From positions 6,962,012-7,026,011 of the forward strand of contig CM073330.1 in NCBI GenBank assembly GCA_037043015.1: DNA of 64,000 nt, given 5' to 3'. Numbering within the stretch: position 1 is the first letter of the stretch; every line of letters starts with the position of its first letter. The stretch comes from Bryum argenteum (Eukaryota; Streptophyta; Bryopsida; Bryales; Bryaceae). A model generated the notes under the pieces. That model had not been told where the DNA came from. It did no database searches and worked only from the letters and a program-made list of their open reading frames with translations. Below are positions 11,226-21,877 of this stretch, in pieces. A program made the position numbers and the translations under genes.

Positions 11226-11375
11226 GAAGGTTCTAGAAGGTTCTAGAAGCTTCCGGAAACTTCTGGAAGTTCCTGGAAGTCTCTGGAAGTTTTTGGAAGG
11301 TCCTTGAAGTTTCCGGAAGGCCCTGGAAGCTTCTGGAAGGTCTTGGAAGTTCTTGGAAGGTCCTAGAAGGTCCTA
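11226..11375 (+). promoter_or_regulatory. Heat-shock element array, 15 x 10 bp
   Basis: GAA recurs every 10 bp for 15 consecutive units; in many units TTC occupies the alternate 5-bp position (GAAGGTTCTA, GAAGCTTCCG, GAAACTTCTG), giving extended nTTCnnGAAn sites. The run ends about 40 bp before the TATA box. This is the layout of a heat-inducible promoter; heat-driven LTRs are known in plants from ONSEN/ATCOPIA78. The 3' LTR copy is 16888-17037. Confidence 0.75.
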
Positions 11376-11413
11376 GGTTGAGGAAGGTTCTGGAGAACCT
11401 TCTTCTTAGCTAG

Positions 11414-11446
11414 TATATATAGGAGTCGAGGCTGAGGGCAACCTCA
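11414..11446 (+). promoter_or_regulatory. TATA box and predicted transcription start of chromovirus 1
   Basis: TATATATA at 11414-11421. The predicted start at 11446 lies 32 bp downstream, the usual plant TATA-to-start distance, and coincides with the first base of AGTCTCGACAA, which is complementary to the primer site. Confidence 0.65.
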
Positions 11447-11584
11447 GTCTCGACAACGCATCTCTTGGAGCTCTAGCTCATCTCTCTTGTTGTTGTTCGT
11501 GTACTCTTCTTGTTAATTCAAGCTCCTGTCAGTTCTTGTTAGTTTCCACATATTCTTATCATCTGTTTCCGTGTCCCTGACAGT

Positions 11585-11595
11585 TTGTCGAGACT
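11585..11595 (+). other. Primer-binding site complementary to the element's own 5' RNA end
   Basis: TTGTCGAGACT, two bases after the LTR, is the exact reverse complement of 11446-11456 at the predicted RNA start. I see no match to the usual initiator-Met tRNA site TGGTATCAGAGC. An 11-base self-complement at the RNA 5' end is the arrangement known from Tf1 self-priming. Confidence 0.65.
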
Positions 11596-11758
11596 ACCTT
11601 CTCACAAATATTAGAGTTAGTCCCTTCTTGTTAGAGAGTGGATTACTCCTCTTCTCGAAGGTGTGCTAGTGCTTTAGAGGTTGCGGATTACCCTCCTCTA
11701 AACCAATATTGTTCTCTTGTCAAATTTTTTCTTTTCTTTCGTAGATCAAGACGTTAGT

Positions 11759-12720
11759 ATGGCTGAAAATTTGGAATCCAAATTGGACGCCATCATGAGT
11801 GCTCTTGCTGCATTATCACATAGACAAGCGGAGATAGAAGGAGCCATGGCAAGACTTCACAATGACGGAGCATCCGGGATAACATCATCCAGGATTCACC
11901 AGTCTCAAGCAACTACACCGGAGGAGGCGACTACACCTTTGGTTCAACAAAACCCAATGATTCAACAACGGAAGGAGCCTAGAGTTAGTCTTCCTGACAA
12001 GTTCGACGGAACCCGTTCCAAGTTTCGAGGTTTTGTCAACCAAATCAAGTTGATAACGCTTTCTGACTGAAACGATATCCGACGGAGGAGGCGCGTGTTG
12101 GACTTGTTGGAACTCTGCTTACAGGGCAAACTTTGTCGTGGTTTGCCCCCTTGTTCGAGAAACGATCGCCAATTCTGAGCAACTTTGAGACGTTCTTGGA
12201 GGCATTTGCAGAAGCATTTGGCGAACATGACAAGGTCCGATGGGCTACAACAAAGATCCGATCACTACGACAAGGAATGCGCCCGCATCGCCCTACGATC
12301 GGATTTTAGACAATCAAGCAGCGACATCAATCAAAGGCGAAGAAGCATTGGTGAGTCGGTTTATTGGGGTTTGAGGATGATGTGAAGGACCTATTTTTAT
12401 CTCTTCCCCGATCCGCAAACGCTCAACGGCCATTAGCCAAGCTATAAAGTGCGACAACCGTTTATTCCAAATCGTCAAAGACCAAATACCAAAATACCAA
12501 ACGAGTCGCTACACCACGAGTATGTTGGCAAACAATTTGAGTTCTCATTCGGAGGCGAAGCCATGCAAATCGACGCGCACGTGTCGAGCTCTTACTCGAG
12601 GAAGAGAAGAAACGGCGTATGGAAGAAGGACTCTGTTTGTATGCATGGAGAAGAAGGCCACAAGGTTGGAAATTGCCCCAAGAAGCGAACAGGCGCATTG
12701 TTAAGACTAGGAGTGCGGTG
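11759..12720 (+). pseudogene. gag: gag of chromovirus 1 (frameshifted)
   Basis: ATG 11759 starts MAENLESKLDAIMSAL, a helical N-terminus, then PRVSLPDKFDGTRSKFRGF, a common entry into Ty3 capsid domains. A stop at 12068-12070 follows a small frameshift; the capsid resumes as YPTEEARVGLVGTLL and SWFAPLFE to about 12290. A degenerate zinc knuckle (CMHGEEGHKVGNC, second Cys replaced) is at about 12640-12680. The product would form the virus-like particle; this copy cannot encode it in one frame. Confidence 0.75.
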
Positions 12721-12729
12721 ATCCCGGAA

Positions 12730-14712
12730 AAACGACGATGCCCACTCTGATGGGAACCATGCGGCCGACGATTCAATGCCACAACAACAATCGTGTTCCT
12801 CTTTCTCTCATCCAACTCCGCCCGTTGTTTTACAATTCCTTGTCTCTTGGTCCTCAAAAACACAAAACTTTAGCTCTATTAGATTCGGGAGCATCTACTT
12901 GTTTTTTAGATGAAGAATTTGCTAAGCGCCACAAGATTCGTCTAGTACGTAAGTCCAAACTCATTTTATGTAGAGGTGATAGATGGACGACCTTTATTGT
13001 CCGGCGAAAGTCACCCATGAATCGGTACCTATAGAGGTGGCGTTTAAGGACCATAGTAGTTACGTCGTTTTTAATGTCATTAGAACCCCGTCAAAAACCT
13101 GTCATCCTAGGTCTCTCTTGGTTAGAACAACATAACCCTACCATAGATTGGAAGTTGCGGAAAATGACTTTTTCCAAAGAACATTCCAAGAGCCAACCTA
13201 GTAGACATCCCAAGATAGGGAAACCATTGTTTATTGGAGCAAGGGCGTTAAATACGATCATCCAAAGAAGCGACTGTTTTTGTCATCTATCTATGCAAAT
13301 TTCAACTAGCACGGAGAAGAGTTCGACGGCAAGCATACCAGAGCAATACAAGGATTTTGAGGACGTGTTTCAGAAGAAGAACGCGGACATACTACCGGAG
13401 CATCGGCCATACGACTGCGCCATAGACCTGCAAGAAGGAGCACAACCGCCTTTTGGCCCAATCTACAATCTCTCAAACGGAGTTAGCGGAGTCATGAAAG
13501 TACATTGACGAGAATCTAGCGAAGAACTTCATTCGTCATTCAAAGTCGCCAGCTGGGGCACCGATCTTGTTTGTAAAGAAGAAGGATGGCTCCTTACGAA
13601 TGTGCGTGGACTATCGAGGCCTCAACAAGGTAACTAAGAAAAATCGTTACCCGTTACCCTTGATTTCTGGTCTCTTGGAGCAGCTCGGGCGTGCAAAGAT
13701 CTTTACAAAAATTGATCTGAGGGGAGCTTACAACCTCGTACGGATCAAGGAAGGAGACGAGTGGAAGACAGCGTTCCGTACAAGGTATGGTCATTTTGAA
13801 TATAATGTCATGCCTTTTGGCCTTACGAATGCTCCGGCTGTTTTCCAACACATGATGAATGACATCTTTCGGGAGCACCTTGACGACTTTGTTGTCATCT
13901 ATCTGGATGAGATCCTGATATTTTCCAAAAACGAAAAAGAGCACGAGAAGCACGTTCGTTTGGTCCTTGAGAAACTACGAGAACGAGGACTCTACGCCAA
14001 GTTGGAGAAATGCCTATTCCATCAAACCGAGATGGAGTTTTTAGGGTTCATTGCAACTACAGACGGCTTGAAGATGGACCCTAAGAAGGTGAAAGCAATT
14101 GTATCATGGGAGGTTCCGAAGACGGTTAGAGACGTACAATGTTTTCTTGGATTTGCTAACTTCTATCGAATCTTCATCAAGAATTATTCTCGAGTCGCTG
14201 CTCCACTCACTCGGTTGACTTATAAGGACAAGCTCGAATGGGGACCTCAAGCAGAAAAGGCATTCCAAGACCTCAAGATGGCATTTATCACAGCTCCAAT
14301 CTTGATACATCCTGACTTTACAAAGGCCTTCTATTTGGAGACCGATGCTTCTGATTTTGCTTTGGGAGCCGTACTTTCACAGATGGACGTGGACGGGAAG
14401 CTTCATCCAGTGGCGTTCTATTCTCGAAAGTTTTCTGCTGCTGAAATCAATTATGAAATCCACGATAAGGAACTTTTTGCCATAGTAGATTCCTTCCAAG
14501 AGTGGCGACACTTTCTCGAAGGCGCTGCACATCCAGTGACCGTATACGCGGATCACAAGAATTTGGAGTACTTTATGTCGGCTCGAGTCTTGAATCGACG
14601 TCAAGCTCGGTGGAATATGTCGTTGTCACGATTTGACTTTGTTATTACCTATCGGCCTGGGAAGCAACAAGGACTATCCGATGCCTTATCGAGAGATCGT
14701 ATCCGCGCCTAA
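12730..14712 (+). pseudogene. pol: Protease, reverse transcriptase and RNase H of chromovirus 1
   Basis: The protease active site LLDSGAST is at about 12880-12900, with frame changes near 13030, 13070 and 13500. Reverse transcriptase (from about 13390; one frame 13567-14712) shows [32 protein letters not shown] and [13 protein letters not shown]. The catalytic box reads YLDE at 13900-13911 instead of YLDD, so a catalytic aspartate is replaced. RNase H follows ([26 protein letters not shown]) and ends at 14712. Confidence 0.85.
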
Positions 14713-16239
14713 AGTGGAGAAGCGGCGTTTGATCAACAATGTACCACATTGCTTTGAAACCGAGCATTTTAGAATTTGCGCTCTTTCATGCCAATCGATA
14801 CGGACTTCCTTAACTTAGAATCGTCTGCGACAATTGAAGATTCTCAGTAGCCCTCGAGATCAAGAAGCGTGCTGATAATGACAAGTTCAAGGTGGAGGGA
14901 GATCTTTTGTACTTTGAAGAGCGACTGTATATTCCTAAGGGACGAACACGACTTCGAGTCCTCCAATCACGCCATGACTTTCCAGCTGCAGGACATTTTG
15001 GATTACAACAAGACATTGGAGCTTATTTCGCGAGACTTCTGGTGGCCCCAAATGTGGAAGGATGTGAAGGAGTTTGTTCTTTCTTGTGATATTTGTTCAA
15101 GGTCGAAGAACCCTCGGCATCGCCCCTATGGACTTTTGCAGCCATTGCCTATCCCGCATCGACCATGGTCTTCAGTTTCCATGGATTTCATTACGGACCT
15201 GCCGCCTTCAAACTCGTTTGACAGCATCTTTGTTGTGGTAGATCGGCTGACGAAGATGGCGCATTTTGTTACTTGCAAGAAGACATCGTCGAGCGAAGAT
15301 ACAGCAAGACTCTTTCTTGATAATGTATATCGTTATCACGGCTTGCCAGATGATATTGTGTCGGATCGCGGAACCCAGTTCGTCTCCAAGTTCTGGAAAT
15401 CTCTATTTGAGATATTGAAGGTGGATATCAAGCTTTCTTTGGCATTTCATCCTCAAACCGACGGACAGACGGAACGGGTGAATCAAGTATTGGAGCAGTA
15501 TCTACGTTGCACCATCAACTATCAGCAAGACGATTGGATCGAGTATCTACCGCTTGCCGAGTTCGCCTACAACAACACTATTCATGCGTCGACCCAACAA
15601 ACACCATTCTTTGCCAACTACGGATACCACCCGAAGCTTGATTTATGGAATTCAGTGGCCAATAACAACCCAACAGCAGAAGATTTTGCGAAGCAGCTAT
15701 CGGAACTTCAAGCAACGCTGAGACTTCAATTGCAAACTGCCCAAGAGTTGTACAAGGCGTCCGCAGATAAATTTCGGAATGAGGCACCTACTTTCAAGAT
15801 CGGAGATAAAGTATGGCTGCTTCGACGGAATATCAAGACCAAGCGGCCGTGTGATAAGTTGGACTATCGAAGATTGGGACCATTTGCCATCCAGAAACAA
15901 ATCAATCCAGTGGCGTATCGGTTGGAGTTACCAGCTACTATGAAGGTACATCCAGTCTTCCACGTGTCTTTATTGGAACCTTATCGAGAGTCGACTTTTC
16001 CGGGAAGAGTGCGAGGGCCGCCACCTAGTATCGAAATTGAGAACCACGAGGAATATGAGGTGGATAAGGTACTGGATTCACGGCGCAGAAGGGGAAACTT
16101 GGAGTATTTTGTGCATTGGAGCGGATACGACATCAATGAAAGAACGTGGGAACATGCCGAAAATCTTGTAAATGCGCCGGAAAAGGTACAGGAATTTCAT
16201 CAACGATATCCTCATAAACCTAAGCCTTTCCGACGATAA
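14713..16239 (+). CDS. pol: Integrase and chromodomain of chromovirus 1
   Basis: One frame covers 14869-16239 after a short frame break; the zinc-binding histidines (HDFPAAGHFG, about 14970-15000) lie in another frame from the cysteines CDICSRSK. The catalytic triad is visible: Asp in SMDFITDL, Asp in VSDRGTQF, Glu in DGQTERVNQ. A GPF-type C-terminal domain (RRLGPFAIQKQI, HPVFHVSLLEPY) is followed by a chromodomain at about 16049-16200 (EYEVDKVLDSRRRRGNLEYF, HWSGYDINERTWE), which probably steers integration to particular chromatin marks. The end at 16239 is clean. Confidence 0.88.
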
Positions 16240-16366
16240 CTTCTCTCTGACGCTTGCCCACTCAGGAGAATAAAAGGGGGAGAGTGAACACAACCTTGAT
16301 TCACATTTGATTTACATATTTTGTTCTAGATAGAATTTCTCTATAGTCATAGTTTGGTTTTTAGTC

Positions 16367-16718
16367 ATGGATAGTCAAGAGATAGATAGCATACTAGTTA
16401 TGCCATCTCAACCAACCAACTCTCGAAGGCGACCCAGAGATGAAGAACCGCCTACGCCACGACGCCGACGGAGGATTCCGAGCAATCGATCGCTGGTGAT
16501 TGTATTTGAGGTCGAGCCCCTTTCAATGGTCTCGCCAAGGTGTGTTTTTGCGACAATTCCATAACGAAGTCACAGAAGTTCACGCTTGGTCAGAAGTGGA
16601 AGGCGTTGGCCACTATCGTTGGCTTCAAGGACCGATGAACCACTTGCCTCGTGAACAACAATTGGAGTTTATTGCAGATGTCATGCGGCAGATTTTCATT
16701 TTCCTGCGTTGGTATTGA
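16367..16718 (+). CDS. Small extra frame after integrase (one frameshift)
   Basis: ATG 16367 encodes a basic, Arg/Pro-rich start (NSRRRPRDEEPPTPRRRRR), then with one shift near 16498 a more globular stretch (PFQWSRQGVFLRQFHNE, HYRWLQGPMNHLPREQQ) to a stop at 16718. It lies between the chromodomain frame and the polypurine tract, where Ty3 elements normally have little coding. It may be an extra gene, an antisense remnant or chance. No homology recognised. Confidence 0.4.
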
Positions 16719-16754
16719 CTAACAACAACGTTGCTTCTCGGAGACCTCGAAGCT

Positions 16755-16768
16755 AGAAGGGGAGGTGA
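16755..16768 (+). other. Polypurine tract of chromovirus 1
   Basis: AGAAGGGGAGGTGA directly precedes the 3' LTR, as expected for the plus-strand DNA primer. Confidence 0.75.
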
Positions 16769-17243
16769 TGTCACGGACATACACAAGAAGTTTCTAGAAG
16801 GTTCTTCTAAAATATTCTCTGAAGATTCCCTAAAAGATTCCTTGAAGATTCCCTGTGTCACGGCCACGTACTAGGTAGACAACTTAGGAAGGTTCTAGAA
16901 GGTTCTAGAAGCTTCCGGAAACTTCTGGAAGTTCCTGGAAGTCTCTGGAAGTTTTTGGAAGGTCCTTGAAGTTTCCGGAAGGCCCTGGAAGCTTCTGGAA
17001 GGTCTTGGAAGTTCTTGGAAGGTCCTAGAAGGTCCTAGGTTGAGGAAGGTTACGAGAACCTTCTTCTTAGCTAGTATATATAGGAGTCGAGGCTGAGGGC
17101 AACCTCAGTCTCGACAACGCATCTCTTGGAGCTCTAGCTCATCTCTCTTGTTGTTGTTCGTGTACTCTTCTTGTTAATTCAAGCTCCTGTCAGTTCTTGT
17201 TAGTTTCCACATATTCTTATCATCTGTTTCCGTGTCCCTGACA
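16769..17243 (+). repeat. 3' LTR of chromovirus 1
   Basis: Near-identical to 11107-11582, including both heat-shock-element clusters, the TATA box and TG...CA ends. Followed by GCTAT, the right target duplication. Confidence 0.92.
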
Positions 17244-17281
17244 GCTATGCTCGAGTGTATGGATTCACAATATCGTAATTA

Positions 17282-19610
17282 TCATTCACTAGGCTGAGGG
17301 TTGGAGCATTCTCCAACAAGAAGTTTGCGCTTTGCACGATTTCGATTGAATGGACCATCTGCATTTAAGATCAGATCTAAAACTCTAGAGTCTTTCAAGT
17401 CCTGCAGAGTCCTTCTTGTGAGGGGACTATGTACATCCAGTAAATAGTCTAGAGCTTGAGACTTGTATCGTGGCCCCCAAGTAGACTCAGCATATTGACA
17501 CTCTTCCAAATCTTCCATGGAGGCACGACCTTCACCGTCGGTTACTCTCTTCCCATATTGATTCCATCGATGTCCCATTGGATGGGGCCCCACTTGAATG
17601 TATTAGAGCTCACATCAAAATAGCCTCCAAGGCATTGGAAGAAGAACATCCGATTACCCTCATGTTGTGGACCGTGTCCGGCAAGTATTGGAGCAACTCT
17701 TAGAATCTCGTTTGGGTCAGTCTCCCAATTCAATTGGGAGCTAGGAGTACTCTTCTCGAGATCATGTTCACCTCTACGCCAACTCCAAATAAGGTCTTTA
17801 CCCCAGAATCGAACCTCGTCAGTAGTCTCAGCATTGTGTTCCCAAGAAGGCGGCATATAAGTTCTTAGATTGAACATCTCGTAGAACCGCTCGTGAAAAG
17901 GTGCTTTGCATATAGCACAACGACTTTGAGTCAAACAATGAACTAAAAGACACTGCGGATGATACATATGGACACAAGAGCCTAAAGCCCATCCACCCTC
18001 AGGTCCAAATGGATTTAGGCATATGGGACACGTAGAGTGATCCAATACAAACTGCGGAGGGTTGGGCCACAATAATGTCCTGGATTCTACATCAACATGT
18101 GCCGACATGTGGTGTTTGAAATTCCACCCGGCCTTGCTCCAATCTACAACCTCTGTAGAAGTGTCATCTTGCATCTTGATGTCCATCATAGGAAGATTAT
18201 CAAACAATGTATCCACACTCGGCCACGAGGTCATACCAAACGTTCGCCGACCAGCTCCACTAGTAAGATTCTTATCGATCTTCTCCAGCTCCGCTGCAAC
18301 TTGTCTCCCTCTATCCACCGAAAGTATACATGCCACCTTCCAATGGTAGTAAGTGGCAGACAACTGCTCCAAACGGGCTTGCAGTTGTAGCTTTTCCTTT
18401 AATAAGGAGTTGTATCCATCAGACGACATGAAAGGGGATTACGAATAGGGGAACAAAGTAAAGATAAAGAATCCTGAGAATCACATCGTACATCTTCTTC
18501 TCGTTCGAGGCCCGACATATTAACAACACATGGCTGAGCTTTCACAGGACGGCGCAATGTAGGGCGTTGCGGTGACATTTCTCCAAATGCCAAGTCCTCT
18601 GTAAGGTTGAAGACAACTCTATCAACATCCGCCATGTCAGATTTCTCTACATCTCCACGAATGTTACGTGCGTGAGATAGTTCTTGCATCTTCTCGCGCA
18701 TGCGTGCATATTCCACGGAAAGCTGCTCCCCTTCTTTCACCTTCTCCTCATACATTGCTCGTGTTTTTTCGAGATCCGCTTCCAATCTTGCTATGACGTC
18801 GTCTTTACTCTTCTGAAGAGCTTTGAGATCAGAAGATGAGTCAAGTTCTTCCAATGGTAAGATGCAAGTACCATGGGGCTCTACTACGGGTGGATGATTA
18901 CTTGCTATTGGAGGGCGAGAGCCACCTATTTCAGGAACGCGGCCACGTAAATTACGACGATGATCCGCATCAATCACAACGCTGGCGGGAGGAAGAGGTT
19001 GTCGAACTTGACGCACCGCCTTACGAGGCCACAAACCATTCGAGTCATTGTCCTCTTCCGATGTAGCACTATGATAGGCAGCCTCTTCCATAGCCTTGGT
19101 AATAGACCTCATCACCGCCATGCCACCATTAGGAGCGTCAGGGAATCTTAGAATGCCTGTCGGAATGTCACTCGTTGAAGGTCGTGTTACATGCTTCCCC
19201 TCTTTGATAGTTGTCCAATCCACTCGTTTACCAAGAGCAACCTCGGCGTATACTCCACGAGCAAGAAACAATGGAACCTCGTTGCGCTCCACACATGGCA
19301 TGCCATACAGGACTTGGTAAACCTCAATGCATCGTTGCTTGAAGTTTGGGCATTCGCAAAACTTAAGATTTGCCTTGTTGGTGCACCGGTGAAAATAGTG
19401 ACGAGATAGAGGGAATTTCTTGTCAATGTGACACCATTCAATGAACGATTCGCAAGTGGCCATCGTCCACATATCTGGTTCATCTTCCCAACCTCTGAAG
19501 GCAAGCTTATTTGGATTTAGAAGCACGTGTAATCTTTTCCGTTGTGGAGCGCCCTTCCTCTTCCTCTTCTTGTCGTTATCTTCCTTCCGAAGTTGGCCAA
19601 GAGTAGCCAT
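17282..19610 (-). pseudogene. Family member B, with RING-H2 finger (two frameshifts)
   Basis: ATG 19610-19608 starts MATLGQLRKEDNDKKRKRKG, then the family core (LAFRGWEDEPDMW, EWCHIDKKFPLSRH, RCIEVYQVLYG, NEVPLFLARGVYAEVALGKR), an acidic linker and a coiled coil (ARLEADLEKTRAMYEEK). That frame stops at 18399. A second frame (ATG 18429, MSSDGYNSLLKEK) runs to 17542 and carries a RING-H2 finger at about 18030-17900: CPIC, then C-V-H-M-Y-H, then C, then CAIC (C3H2C3). A third frame (17593-17282) carries further coding sequence. One gene with two indels is most likely; two overlapping genes are possible. A RING-H2 would suggest a ubiquitin ligase, but members A and C show no RING. Confidence 0.7.
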
Positions 19611-19736
19611 GGATGAAATAGCCAAAAATGGCAAATAGTTATTACCTACCCCGCACGAGCATGCAGCCAATTCAATGGATGTAAGACAACGCGCTAGGCC
19701 AGTAAACCCAAATAACAAGTTTAGGTACTATGGGGG

Positions 19737-19744
19737 AATATATA
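19737..19744 (-). promoter_or_regulatory. TATA box of member B
   Basis: TATATATT on the minus strand, between the repeat array and the member B start 127 bp further on. Confidence 0.5.
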
Positions 19745-19753
19745 CGCGGGGGC

Positions 19754-20128
19754 GACCAGAAATCCAAGGCGACCGGCGGTCCAGATAGAGGTATCGCGTT
19801 GCGTGGCGACCGCCGGTCCGGTGAGAGCGCGACCGCCGGTGCAGCTAATCGCGACAGCGGGAGGCAGGGCGACCGCCGATGCAGCTGTTCGCGACAGCGG
19901 GACGTAGGGCGACCGCCGGTCCAGCTGTTCGCGACAGCGGGACGTAGGGCGACCGGCGGTGCAGCTGTTCGCGACAGCGGGACGCAGGGCGACCGCCGGT
20001 CCAGCTGTCGCGACTGCGGGACGTAGGGCGACCGCCGGTGCAGCTGTCGCGACAGCGGGACCTGGGGCGACCGCCGGTGGGCGACTGTAGGGCGACCGCC
20101 GGTGGGCGACTGTAGGGCGACCGCCGGT
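19754..20128. repeat. GC-rich short-repeat array 3, two-way promoter core
   Basis: About ten units of GGGCGACCGCCGGTCCAGC alternating with CTGTTCGCGACAGCGGGACG, period about 40-50 bp, then two units spaced 20 bp (GGCGACCGCCGGTGGGCGAC). It separates divergent genes: member B (ATG 144 bp to the left) and the kinase gene (ATG 196 bp to the right), each with its own TATA box. Confidence 0.78.
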
Positions 20129-20137
20129 CTCCAAGGA

Positions 20138-20145
20138 TATATAAA
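20138..20145 (+). promoter_or_regulatory. TATA box of the kinase gene
   Basis: TATATAAA ten bases after the last repeat unit, about 180 bp before the ATG at 20324. Confidence 0.55.
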
Positions 20146-20323
20146 CCCCAACGCGCGGGTTTGTTATTACTTTTCCCCAAACCGCTACCGAATTCTCTTC
20201 CGCCCTGTGTCTTTGCTCGTCTTAATGATGCGCACTGCCGGGTCGTCTGAGGAGTTTTTGGGGTTTGGTGCACATTGATAGCAGGGGGGAGATTTTTTGC
20301 CGATTTTTTCAAGATTTTCAACA

Positions 20324-21877
20324 ATGACTAAATCCAAAAAGCATGGGAAGGGACAACGAGCATGGGATCTGGATGCCCCCGAAACATTTGCACCAGACCT
20401 TGGAGGGGAACAACCTAGTGGAAGTGGAGGCCATAAGAGGAAGAGGAGACACCCAAAAGAAGACAGACCCGGATTCCCAACAACAGATTATACTAAGTTT
20501 GCGGAAAAAGCATGCATGGATTGGTATGAGGAAACGGAGGCTCAATTCCTAGAGCACAACTACCTCAGGAATGTTAGCACGGGCAAAGAGAGACTGAAGA
20601 AGAAATTGGCGGCAGTAATTTTGAAGGCCATGGAGGAAACGGATAAATACCAAGATGTGGATTATTATTCGCAATACGAGTTGTGGATGGATAATACAGT
20701 TGAACAATGCATCTTCAATGTAAAGGAGTTGTGGAAGAAGCGATTTGGAACGAGGCGTCTAACACAAGAAGAGGACCAGTTCAAACGCAAGATGGATTGA
20801 TGGATACACACAATCCAAAAGCTTAGTAAGAATAAAACCCGAGGGAAGTCATGGGAAAAAACCGCTTTGCTCGCCACATTTGAACGAGACACAGCGTCGG
20901 GGGTGGTGTGGATTCCTCAAGACGCTACGATAGAAGCTCTATCAGGCCGCAATATGGAGGGAGGCTATGGACTAGTGCGGAAGGTGAAGATACTTGGAGT
21001 AGACCACGTTCCAGAAAATGTCGAGTTTGCGAAAAAAGCTTTCCAAGAATATGAATCTTGAAGAGAGAGGATAGAGATAGAGGCTGCAGAAGCTCTTGTA
21101 TGTCCTTTGAATCATCCAGAATTATCAAGTTTTGGGCGTTGCATACAAGGACATTCGAAGCTTACTCATATTGGTGGAATGGGGGATCACTACACGAGAT
21201 GTTGAAGTTGGATGAGAAGGTCGGGGACAAACATCTTCACTGGTCGAAAGTGAAGGAAGTTCCGAGTCTCACTCCAGAGGAGGCTTTCAGAATTACCCTT
21301 TTCCGTCAGCACAGGATGAAATTAGCTTGGGGTTTAATGTACATCATGAATCTCGTGCATAAGACAGGAGTTCTTCACAACGACCTATCCCCCTCGAACA
21401 TACTATTGCATTTCCCAACTTTCGGAGGAACCAAGATTTGTATTGGAGTGTGTGACTGGGGGATGGCATCTCGTATAGTAGAACAACAGCCTTCACGTTA
21501 CGGATATCAGACGACCGAAAAAAAAAAAAAAAGATATGACACGTCGATGGTGGGTGGCGCCCGAGTTGTTCTATACTTATGGACCTGAAGGTTCTGATAC
21601 AAATTTGAACGTCCAGGAACTTCGACATCCAACCACGGTAGCATCAGATTCGTATGCGGTTGGCAAGCTCATCCAGCTGATTGGTGTGTATAACAAATTC
21701 GACGAAGAATTATTACCGAATTCGACGGTGCGAGATTCATTCCTAACGAAGGTGTTCTCAATGACCAGGCATGAATTAAATGAGAGAATGACCTGTTCGG
21801 AGGTGGTGAACCGCTTGATGGCGAAACCATATCATATGCTTCCACCGGAGCTTGTATTTAGAGAGGACAGTTATTAG
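20324..21877 (+). pseudogene. Protein-kinase-like gene (broken reading frame)
   Basis: ATG 20324 (MTKSKKHGKG) opens a basic N-terminal region of 158 residues ending in an in-frame TGA at 20798-20800. The same frame continues with a glycine loop (EGGYGLVRKVKILG) and a Lys-containing strand (VEFAKKAF), then a second TGA at 21059-21061. After a frame change near 21118 come the catalytic loop HNDLSPSNILL (about 21376), the metal-binding DWG (CDWGMAS, about 21450), and, after another change at a 14-base A run (21520-21533), the APE motif (WWVAPELF, about 21550). The kinase landmarks are in the right order and spacing. HND for HRD and DWG for DFG are variants, so substrate class is unclear. Stops could be true decay, introns or base-call errors; the A run favours error for one. 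Confidence 0.72.

Larger units (their letters stand above)
11107..11582 (+). repeat. 5' LTR of chromovirus 1
   Basis: Starts TGTCACGGACAT, ends TGTCCCTGACA. Contains two heat-shock-element clusters, a TATA box and a predicted transcription start. The 3' copy is 16769-17243. Confidence 0.92.
11107..17243 (+). mobile_element. Chromovirus 1, Ty3-type LTR retrotransposon with chromodomain
   Basis: A 6137-bp element bounded by TG...CA LTRs of 476 and 475 bp and flanked by a perfect GCTAT duplication (11102-11106 and 17244-17248). Order: LTR, self-complementary primer site, gag, protease, reverse transcriptase, RNase H, integrase, chromodomain, small extra frame, polypurine tract, LTR. The integrase-last order and chromodomain place it in the Ty3 chromovirus group. 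The LTRs differ only in a few bases near 11395/17052, implying a recent insertion, yet gag and parts of pol carry frameshifts. It sits between the 3' ends of members A and B and disrupts neither. Confidence 0.93.
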
